Assembly (NCBI GenBank): GCA_013140935.1
Contig: JABFSD010001184.1
Coordinates: 1-5,383 of the forward strand
Reading direction: 5' to 3'
Length of the DNA stretch: 5,383 nt
Origin: Acidobacteriota bacterium
GTDB taxonomy: Bacteria > Acidobacteriota > Blastocatellia > RBC074
In this document: one piece after another, positions 1 to 4,751 of the stretch
Position numbering within the stretch: the stretch's first letter is position 1
Layout: each line of letters opens with the position of its first letter
The notes under the pieces: generated by a model
The model's database searches: none
Seen by the model: only the letters and a program-made list of their open reading frames with translations
Told to the model about the DNA's origin: nothing
Translations under genes and position numbers: made by a program

Positions 1-369
1 ATGCTCGCGCTCGAATACGCCGAAACCGCCGATGCCGCTGCCGATATAAACGCCGACATCTTCGGCGATGCTCTCGTCAATTTTGAGGCCGGAATCCTGC
101 AAGGCTTCGGTGGCTGCCGCCACCGCGAAGTAGATGAAGTAATCCATCTTCTTCAGTTCTTTTTTCTCGATGAATTTGCCGGGGTCGAAGCCTTTGGTTT
201 CGGCGGCGAATTTCACCGTGTGCTGGCTGGTATCAAAGCGCGTGATGTAATCAACGCCGCTGCGTCCGGCCACTAAGCCCGTCCAGGTTTCTTCGGTCGT
301 ATTGCCGACCGGGCTGACCAAGCCGATGCCCGTGACGACGACGCGCCGTTTGGGAATAAAGTCGCTCAC
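1..369 (-). CDS. fabF: 3-oxoacyl-ACP synthase II (KAS II), N-terminal part, runs off left edge
   Basis: FabF condenses malonyl-ACP with a growing acyl-ACP, the elongation step of cytosolic type II fatty-acid synthesis. Only the first 123 codons are present. They read SDFIPKRRVVVTGIG after the start, then LVSPVGN, a stretch typical of KAS II (FDTSQHTVKFAAE, then KKMDYFIYFAVAAATEAL), and YIGSGIGG near the edge. The family is about 410 residues long, so the catalytic Cys-His-His residues lie outside the window and cannot be checked. I chose GTG at 369 because the RRVVVTGIG motif follows it at the usual distance and an AGGAG ribosome-binding site lies 5 nt upstream; no nearer ATG fits. It is the last gene seen in the operon, 144 nt downstream of acpP, with the palindromic heptamer element in that gap. 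Identification is firm; FabF rather than FabB rests on the sequence and on the acpP-fabF order. Confidence 0.95.
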   Translation of the reverse strand, partial: MSDFIPKRRVVVTGIGLVSPVGNTTEETWTGLVAGRSGVDYITRFDTSQHTVKFAAETKGFDPGKFIEKKELKKMDYFIYFAVAAATEALQDSGLKIDESIAEDVGVYIGSGIGGFGVFEREH

Positions 370-374
370 AATTG

Positions 375-379
375 CTCCT
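375..379 (-). promoter_or_regulatory. Ribosome-binding site deciding the GTG start of fabF
   Basis: On the minus strand AGGAG is followed by 5 nt and then GTG at 369. No ATG in this frame is compatible with the conserved FabF N-terminus, so this Shine-Dalgarno sequence supports the GTG start. It lies just downstream of the palindromic element, which leaves it outside the predicted stem. Confidence 0.7.
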
Positions 380-399
380 GTGGGTACTGCATGCGGGTA

Positions 400-490
400 G
401 AGGCTGGAATTCGGAATTCGGAACTCGGAACTCAGGAGTGTTGCTTTCTCACTTCCGACTTCCGACTTCTGTCTTTCGACTTCCAGCCTC
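400..490. repeat. Palindromic element made of inverted heptamer tandem repeats
   Basis: The ends form a perfect 10-bp inverted repeat: GAGGCTGGAA at 400-409 and TTCCAGCCTC at 481-490. Inside, the left arm holds four 7-nt units (GGAATTC twice, then GGAACTC twice, 406-433). The right arm holds five (CTTCCGA twice, then CTTCTGT, CTTTCGA and CTTCCAG, 452-486). Read in the same sense, both arms are variants of TCGGAAN, where N is T or C on the left and G on the right. The arms can therefore fold into a stem of about 36 positions with mismatches falling mainly at every seventh base, around a loop near 436-448. The element fills most of the acpP-fabF gap, 23 nt after the acpP stop and 30 nt before the fabF start. 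No T-run follows it in the transcribed direction, so a simple intrinsic terminator is unlikely. It may be a dispersed REP-like or heptamer-repeat element, or an RNA hairpin that sets acpP and fabF levels separately; both roles are inference. Confidence 0.8.
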
Positions 491-513
491 CGTGAATCAA
501 GCGAAACGTGCGC

Positions 514-753
514 TTATTTCTTGTGCTTCTCGATGTAATCAACGGCGTCTTTAACGGCCTGGATTTTTTCGGCTTCCTCGTCGGGAATTTCGATGCCGAA
601 TTCTTCCTCAAAGCGCATAACCAGTTCGACCGTGTCGAGCGAATCTGCGCCCAGATCATCAATGAACCGCGCGTTGGGCGTGACTTCCGCCTCATCTACG
701 CCGAGTTCTTCGACGATGATCTGTTTTACCTTTTCCTCAATTGAATCTGCCAT
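514..753 (-). CDS. acpP: Acyl carrier protein
   Basis: AcpP carries fatty-acyl intermediates as thioesters on a 4'-phosphopantetheine arm and is the substrate of FabD, FabG, FabF and PlsX. The 79-residue protein is of normal length and strongly acidic. It shows the invariant attachment motif [11 protein letters not shown], with Ser38 as the site modified by holo-ACP synthase. The recognition helix follows ([15 protein letters not shown]), and then a C-terminal helix ([13 protein letters not shown]). The ATG at 753 is preceded by a strong ribosome-binding site, GGAGGA at 763-758, only 4 nt upstream, consistent with the high expression expected of ACP. It lies 58 nt downstream of fabG and upstream of fabF, the standard order. 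No alternative identity is reasonable. Confidence 0.98.
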   Translation of the reverse strand: MADSIEEKVKQIIVEELGVDEAEVTPNARFIDDLGADSLDTVELVMRFEEEFGIEIPDEEAEKIQAVKDAVDYIEKHKK

Positions 754-811
754 GAGTTCCTCCGAATAAAGTTTTGGGGTTGGGCGTCATAGTCAATGTA
801 CGCCGTGTGTT

Positions 812-1555
812 TTACATATACATCCCGCCGTTGACGTTAATCACTTGACCGGTGACATAGCCTGCCTCATCCGAGGCGAGAAACGCAACAGCGGCTGCTA
901 CTTCAGCGTCTTTACCGAGACGCTTGAGCGGAATCTGTGGGAGTATCGCTTCGTGTTGTGCCGCATTGAGCGCCTGCGTCATCGGCGTATCAATGAAACC
1001 CGGCGCTACGGCATTGACCGTAATGCCGCGCGAAGCGTATTCGCGGGCAACCGCTTTCGTGAATCCGATCAAGCCCGCTTTCGCCGATATGTAATTGACC
1101 TGTCCGGGATTGCCCGACTGCGCCACGACCGAAGTCAGGTTGATGATGCGTCCGCGATTGGCTTTCATCATCGCGGGCAGTGCGGCTTGCGTCAGCGCGA
1201 AGACGCCGGTGAGATTGGTTTGAATGACCGCATCCCAGTCAGCCTGCTTCATCCGCAAAAACAATCCATCGCGCGTGATCGCCGCGTTGTTGACGAGAAT
1301 CGTAATCGTGCCGAGTTCCTGCGCGACTTTGGCGACGAGTTCTTTCATTCCGGCGGTATCGGCCATATCGCCTTGCACGGCCAGCGCACGACGGCCTTTG
1401 GCGCGAATTTCTTCGGCGACGGCTTCGCACTTGTCCAGCGTGCGCGCCATCACGGCTACGTCAGCGCCGAGTTCAGCGAGCGTGAGTGCAATAGCGCGTC
1501 CGATGCCTTGCGAGCCGCCGGTGACGAGAGCGATTTGTCCGTTGAGATTGAACAT
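812..1555 (-). CDS. fabG: 3-oxoacyl-ACP reductase (short-chain dehydrogenase)
   Basis: FabG uses NADPH to reduce 3-oxoacyl-ACP to (R)-3-hydroxyacyl-ACP, the first reduction of each elongation cycle. The 247-residue protein has the family's usual length and a complete short-chain dehydrogenase fold. The dinucleotide-binding TGGSQGIG is at 12-19, NNAAITRDG at 89-97, and the catalytic tetrad is Asn114, Ser142, Tyr155 and Lys159 (in NYISAKAG). VAPGFIDTPMT follows at 183-193, and VTGQVINVNGG lies near the C-terminus. Position in the fab cluster, upstream of acpP, separates it from the many other SDR enzymes. The ATG at 1555 is only 6 nt after the stop of the coiled-coil gene. I see no Shine-Dalgarno sequence before it, so translation may be coupled to that gene. 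Confidence 0.96.
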   Translation of the reverse strand: MFNLNGQIALVTGGSQGIGRAIALTLAELGADVAVMARTLDKCEAVAEEIRAKGRRALAVQGDMADTAGMKELVAKVAQELGTITILVNNAAITRDGLFLRMKQADWDAVIQTNLTGVFALTQAALPAMMKANRGRIINLTSVVAQSGNPGQVNYISAKAGLIGFTKAVAREYASRGITVNAVAPGFIDTPMTQALNAAQHEAILPQIPLKRLGKDAEVAAAVAFLASDEAGYVTGQVINVNGGMYM

Positions 1556-1561
1556 GAAAAT

Positions 1562-1864
1562 TTACGCAGCGTTTTCGAGTTGGCTAATACGTCCCTCGTG
1601 AAGCCGTAATACGCGTTGATGGCTAGTGGCGATTTCTTCAAGGGTGAAGTCTCGGCGCCGGGATTCCTCGTTAGCCGCCCTGAGTTCATCGGTTGAAGCC
1701 TTGAGTTCTTCGGTCGAGGCTTCGAGCCGCAGTTGAGATTTTATCAGTTGGTCAAGCAGGATGTTGTTGTTGTCAATCTGCTGCTGAATAATCAGATTAT
1801 TCGTAGCAAACTTGAGCATCATTTCGTCTATTTTGCGAAAACGTTCTTGTGATTCTTGATCCAT
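1562..1864 (-). CDS. Small coiled-coil protein of unknown function inside the fab operon
   Basis: I do not recognise this 100-residue protein and assign no function. It is hydrophilic and highly charged, rich in Glu, Gln, Asn and Arg, with no signal peptide, membrane segment or cysteine. It looks almost entirely helical. Residues 47-67 are three consecutive heptads (LEASTEE, LKASTDE, LRAANEE), each beginning with Leu, and other hydrophobic residues spaced for a coiled coil occur before (IIQQQIDNNNILLDQLI) and after (LEEIATSHQRVLRLHE). It is likely translated: AAAAGGGAG lies 5 nt before ATG 1864, a better ribosome-binding site than several neighbours have, and the ORF fits between fabD (62-nt gap) and fabG (6-nt gap) on the same strand. 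It is not part of the classical fab cluster. It could be an oligomerising or scaffold protein; that is speculation. Confidence 0.72.
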   Translation of the reverse strand: MDQESQERFRKIDEMMLKFATNNLIIQQQIDNNNILLDQLIKSQLRLEASTEELKASTDELRAANEESRRRDFTLEEIATSHQRVLRLHEGRISQLENAA

Positions 1865-1869
1865 ATAAA

Positions 1870-1878
1870 CTCCCTTTT
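1870..1878 (-). promoter_or_regulatory. Ribosome-binding site of the coiled-coil gene
   Basis: AAAAGGGAG on the minus strand, 5 nt before ATG 1864, is a good Shine-Dalgarno match. It is the main evidence that this small unrecognised gene is translated from this start. It also supplies ribosomes that could carry over to fabG, whose own start lacks a visible site. Confidence 0.6.
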
Positions 1879-1926
1879 TGCTGAATTGTATGTGAACACC
1901 TTTCTTAAGGGCTGCGCGATTTTTCG

Positions 1927-2648
1927 TTATGCGTTAGGCGATGTCAACGCCTGTATCGTCGCAGTCAGGCTCTCCTGATTCTCTACATTGAGCAGCGTAA
2001 CTTCCGCGCCCAACTCTTTCGCAATCGCTTTGACCAAGCCGTTCAGCACCTTACCCGGACCGACTTCGACGAAGGTTGTCACGCCTTGATTCAGCAACTC
2101 CGCAACGCTTTCCGTCCAACGTACGGAAGACGAAATCTGTCGTACGAGAGCCTCGCGTGAAACTGCGCGGTCGCTGGTCAACGCGGCGTCTACGTTATTG
2201 ACGATAGGGAAATGCAGTTGATTGAACGATGCTGCATCGAGCAACGGTTGCATCTGCGTTTGCGCGGGCATCATCAGCGCGCAATGGAAAGGTGCGCTGA
2301 CCTTGAGCAACAGCGCGCGCCGCGCGCCGCGCGTTTTGCATTCTTCGATGGCGCGTTCGACGGCTGCCGCATCGCCTGCGATCACGGTCTGCGTCGGCGT
2401 ATTGAAATTCGCGGGCGAACAAACTTGCCCTTGTGCAGCCTCTTCGCACGCGGCGCGCACCGCGTCAGCTTCAATCCCTAAAATCGCAGCCATCGCGCCC
2501 GTGCCGACAGGGACGGCCTGTTGCATGAATTCGCCGCGTCGGCTTCGGCAAAGGCAGATTGGGCAGCAGGGAAGTGGTCAGCGAGTTCGCGTCCTATACC
2601 TGCGTGTTGCGAACCTTGTCCGGGAAAGATGAATGCGAGTTTGCTCAT
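1927..2648 (-). pseudogene. fabD: Malonyl-CoA:ACP transacylase, broken by internal deletion with frameshift
   Basis: FabD transfers malonyl from CoA to ACP and supplies all elongation units. The gene is in two pieces. From ATG 2648, frame one encodes MSKLAFIFPGQGSQHAGIG...FAEADAA, the normal FabD N-terminus. It then leaves the family and stops at 2478 after 56 codons. From about 2538, a second frame encodes RGEFMQQAVPVGTGAMAAILG and continues to the normal C-terminus at 1927, with NFNTPTQTVIAG, the catalytic-type His in APFHCALM and VEVGPGKVLNGL. Against the E. coli protein as I recall it (309 residues), roughly residues 40-117 are missing, including the GHSLGEY nucleophile serine. The sequence CGCGGC at 2538-2533 belongs to both frames at the junction, which suggests a deletion between short repeats. 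The downstream frame has its own ATG at 2526 (199 residues) but no ribosome-binding site, and would be catalytically dead. An assembly error is a serious alternative. Confidence 0.88.
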
Positions 2649-2675
2649 GCAATAAGTGATGACGGGTGTGGCTGT

Positions 2676-3701
2676 TTACTTCTTGTCACCCACCTGATTT
2701 AGCTCCTGCTCGATTTGATCGTTGACGTTGCGTTTGTGGAATTCCTTGGCGATGCGAATCGCATTGCGAATGGCTTTCGGCGTAGAGCTTCCGTGGCAAA
2801 TCATCGTCAGTTCTTTGACGCCCAATAACGGAGCGCCGCCGAGTTCGGAATAATCCATGTGTTTCTTGACGTTTTGAAAGGCTTGTCGTGAGAGCAGCGC
2901 ACCGGCTTGCGTCATGTAAGTGTGATTCAATTCGCTCTTGAGCAGCGACATGATTGCGTGAACCAAGCCTTCGCTGGTTTTCAGGATGACGTTGCCGGTG
3001 AATCCGTCGCAAACGATCACGTCTACGTCGCCCGTGAAAATATCGCGGCCTTCGACGTTGCCGATGAAATTGACGGGCGCTTGCCTGAGCAAGGCGAAGG
3101 TTTCTTTGGTGAGGTCGTTACCTTTCAAATCTTCTTCGCCGATGCTCATCACGCCGACTCTGGGATTCGGTACGTCTAGAAAAGCCTTCGCGTAAATCGC
3201 GCCCATCACAGCGAATTGTTTCAGGTGTTCGGGCTTGCACTCGGCATTCGCGCCTACATCCAACACGACCGTGCCTTTGCCTTTGATGACGGGGAAGACC
3301 CCCGCCAGCGCCGGACGATCAACTGACGGCAAAGTACCCAACACCATCTTCGCCGTAATCATCACCGCGCCTGTGTTGCCTGCGCTCACCAGCCCGTGCG
3401 CTTTGCCGTCGCGCACCAGTTTGGCCGCGACGCGAATCGAAGAGTCTTTCTTGCGACGCACGGCGGTCGCCACCGGTTCATCCATCGTGATGACTTCGCT
3501 GGCGTGTACGACTTCGATGTGCAAGCGATGACGGCGCGGGTTGTCAATGCCTTGCCGCGCGAGTTCGGCACGCACCACGTCTTGCTGTCCGACGAGCAGG
3601 ATGCGGGCGCGCAAATCGCGGGCGGCCTGGATTGCGCCTTCTACTTCTACGGCGGGAGCGTTGTCGCCTCCCATGGCGTCTACGGCAATCGTGGTCAGCA
3701 T
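2676..3701 (-). CDS. plsX: Phosphate acyltransferase (acyl-ACP:phosphate)
   Basis: PlsX converts long-chain acyl-ACP and phosphate to acyl-phosphate, the donor used by PlsY in the first step of phosphatidic-acid synthesis. It is a peripheral enzyme acting at the inner face of the membrane. The 341-residue protein has the family's usual length and motifs: IAVDAMGGDNAP at the N-terminus, then SAGNTGAVM, VVLDVGAN, IGNVEGRDIFTGDVDVIVCD, DGFTGNVILK, GGAPLLGV and HGSS. I chose ATG 3701 because it places AVDAMGGD at the expected position near the start. An upstream in-frame GTG at 3752 would add 17 mostly hydrophobic residues and lies inside a hairpin. Neither start has an obvious ribosome-binding site. 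It follows rpmF by 99 nt and precedes fabD by 27 nt; fabH, often found between plsX and fabD, is absent. Confidence 0.95.
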   Translation of the reverse strand: MLTTIAVDAMGGDNAPAVEVEGAIQAARDLRARILLVGQQDVVRAELARQGIDNPRRHRLHIEVVHASEVITMDEPVATAVRRKKDSSIRVAAKLVRDGKAHGLVSAGNTGAVMITAKMVLGTLPSVDRPALAGVFPVIKGKGTVVLDVGANAECKPEHLKQFAVMGAIYAKAFLDVPNPRVGVMSIGEEDLKGNDLTKETFALLRQAPVNFIGNVEGRDIFTGDVDVIVCDGFTGNVILKTSEGLVHAIMSLLKSELNHTYMTQAGALLSRQAFQNVKKHMDYSELGGAPLLGVKELTMICHGSSTPKAIRNAIRIAKEFHKRNVNDQIEQELNQVGDKK

Positions 3702-3733
3702 AAACGAATCAATCGCAAAGGCTACACACAAGA

Positions 3734-3782
3734 AAAGGACTGAAGCCCGCACGGGTTGGTCGGTGCGTTACTTCAATCCTTT
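3734..3782 (-). repeat. Hairpin between rpmF and plsX
   Basis: An inverted repeat pairs 3734-3745 (AAAGGACTGAAG, plus strand) with 3771-3782 (CTTCAATCCTTT). This gives 12 pairs, one of which is a C/A mismatch in the plus strand but a G-U wobble in minus-strand RNA. An inner 5-bp stem, CGCAC 3748-3752 with GTGCG 3763-3767, closes a 10-nt loop. Better pairing in the transcribed strand favours an RNA role. The sequence after it on the minus strand (TTTTCTTGT) is T-rich but interrupted, so it might be a weak terminator or processing site that lowers plsX relative to rpmF. It also resembles the REP-type palindromes scattered through many genomes. Confidence 0.6.
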
Positions 3783-3800
3783 CAGAAAGACTTCGAAGCA

Positions 3801-3992
3801 TTATTCAGCGGATTTCTTTTTGATGGCGACGACCTGACGTCCGTCGTATTGCCCGCAATCGGGGCATACGCGATGCGACTGGCGCGGCGCGCCGCAATTC
3901 GGGCAGGCGCTGTAACCAGCCGGCGTCAGCGCGTCGTGCGTGCGACGTTTGCGGCTACGTGATTTCGAGTGACGTCGTTTCGGATTCGGCAT
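3801..3992 (-). CDS. rpmF: 50S ribosomal protein bL32, zinc-ribbon form
   Basis: bL32 is a small protein of the large ribosomal subunit. The 63-residue product has the family's basic N-terminus (MPNPKRRHSKSRSRKRRTHD) and ALTPAGYSACPNCG. Cysteines at 30, 33, 43 and 46 form the two CxxC pairs of a zinc ribbon (CPNCG and CPDCG). This is therefore the zinc-binding form and not the cysteine-free paralogue some bacteria use under zinc shortage. The start at 3992 is supported by GGAGAG about 7 nt upstream. It follows yceD by 21 nt, a pairing conserved in very many bacteria, and leads into plsX, tying ribosome and lipid synthesis into one transcript. The Lys-rich C-terminus (VVAIKKKSAE) extends slightly past the zinc ribbon, within normal variation. 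Confidence 0.97.
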   Translation of the reverse strand: MPNPKRRHSKSRSRKRRTHDALTPAGYSACPNCGAPRQSHRVCPDCGQYDGRQVVAIKKKSAE

Positions 3993-4013
3993 TTCTTTCT
4001 CTCCAGATAAAAG

Positions 4014-4550
4014 TTAATCGTTTTGGTTTCGTAAGTCTGCCAACGCTTGCCAGCGCGGATCAACCGTCGCGGCACATTGGCATGTGGTTTCGTTCAAATC
4101 GGCTCCGCATTGGGCGCACAGACCGCGACAATCATCGCGGCACAAGATGCGCGTAGGCAATGCCAGTTCCAACTGGTCACGAGTGAGTTGGTCTATGTCG
4201 AGCATGGGGTCGAGTTCGTCGCCGTCGAGATAGACGAAATCGAGTTCCTGTTCGCTGACTTCGCGTTCGCCGTGCGACGAACGCGCTTCGTTAGCGGGCA
4301 CATAAACCAGCTTGAACGTTTCGTGAACCGGGATGAAAAGATCGCGCAAGCAACGGTCGCAACTGATCGCGACGTGGGTTTCGAGTTCGCCCGTGACGTG
4401 AAAGTCCTGACCCGAAGGTTTGACGCGCCCGCTGACGTGCGCCGGTTCGTTCAGCGTGAAAGCGTGGGCGCTCACATCCAGTTCGTCGGGCGCGTAACGG
4501 TGTTCAAAAGTTTGACCGCCTGCCGCAATACGTAAGAGCGAAAGTTTCAT
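4014..4550 (-). CDS. yceD: YceD/DUF177 family protein, putative 23S rRNA accumulation factor
   Basis: DUF177 proteins are encoded next to rpmF in most bacteria and have been linked to 23S rRNA accumulation; their biochemical role is not settled. From ATG 4550 the protein is 178 residues, close to family length. It shows the characteristic central Cys pair AISCDRCLRDLF (Cys64, Cys67), the LDFVYLDGDELD acidic segment, LDIDQLTRDQLELALP, and a C-terminal Cys-rich tail (137-159: CRDDCRGLCAQCGADLNE, then CQC). The tail's six cysteines look like a metal site, probably zinc, which is inference. An in-frame GTG at 4568 would add six residues; ATG is preferred because MKLSLLRI resembles family N-termini. 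It is the first gene of the operon, about 33 nt below the predicted transcription start. Its ribosome-binding site is weak. Confidence 0.9.
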   Translation of the reverse strand: MKLSLLRIAAGGQTFEHRYAPDELDVSAHAFTLNEPAHVSGRVKPSGQDFHVTGELETHVAISCDRCLRDLFIPVHETFKLVYVPANEARSSHGEREVSEQELDFVYLDGDELDPMLDIDQLTRDQLELALPTRILCRDDCRGLCAQCGADLNETTCQCAATVDPRWQALADLRNQND

Positions 4551-4590
4551 GGCGTTTGTCAGGCCCACTCGGTACTCGCAAAAGGCGGCA

Positions 4591-4618
4591 ATTATAGGGG
4601 CGAGCAGGTCTTTGTCAA
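4591..4618 (-). promoter_or_regulatory. Near-consensus sigma-70-type promoter of the yceD-rpmF-plsX-fab operon
   Basis: On the minus strand TTGACA (4618-4613) is separated by 16 bp from TATAAT (4596-4591). Both hexamers match the consensus perfectly; the spacer is 1 bp shorter than ideal. Transcription would start near 4584, leaving a leader of about 33 nt before yceD. It is the only strong promoter I see for the minus-strand genes, so a long single transcript is likely. Confidence 0.8.
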
Positions 4619-4634
4619 CCAGCGGAACGCCGTT

Positions 4635-4662
4635 TTGACAAGCCGGATTCGCAGGGTAAGAT
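4635..4662 (+). promoter_or_regulatory. Probable divergent promoter for the plus-strand gene
   Basis: TTGACA at 4635-4640 is followed by a 16-bp spacer and TAAGAT (4657-4662), a four-of-six match to the -10 consensus. Transcription would start near 4669, about 83 nt before ATG 4752. Its -35 box stands back to back with that of the operon promoter, 16 bp apart, and the two form the inverted repeat TTGTCAA/TTGACAA. Confidence 0.5.
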
Positions 4663-4751
4663 ACGCCCCTTCTTCGACGAGCTACACACGATCACATACG
4701 AGCAAATCAAATCCCTTTTCTGCCGAATTTGTGACCGGAGTTATTGACGCT

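Noticed and set aside
754..811. Possible extra acpP promoter (TTGACT-like box) in the fabG-acpP gap
   Set aside because: No acceptable -10 box lies at a suitable spacing, so the match is not supported.
1279..1293. FabG has NNAA where E. coli FabG has NNAG
   Set aside because: Alanine at this position is common in FabG and other short-chain dehydrogenases, and the catalytic residues are intact.
845..1609. 254-residue open frame on the plus strand opposite fabG
   Set aside because: It is antisense to a clear fabG, shows no recognisable domain, and its composition is that of a reversed coding sequence.
1865..1926. Possible internal promoter (TACAAT box) ahead of the coiled-coil gene
   Set aside because: A -10-like hexamer is present but there is no credible -35 at 16-18 bp.
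2527..2532. GAATTC (EcoRI site) at the fabD junction as a possible cloning scar
   Set aside because: The bases encode the E-F of RGEFMQQAVP, which fits the native FabD sequence, so no foreign scar is needed.
3702..3752. Upstream GTG start extending plsX by 17 residues
   Set aside because: The extension overlaps the intergenic hairpin, lacks a ribosome-binding site, and moves the conserved AVDAMGGD motif away from its usual place next to the start.
4047..4535. 162-residue open frame on the plus strand opposite yceD
   Set aside because: It lies entirely within yceD on the opposite strand, with no domain and no ribosome-binding evidence.
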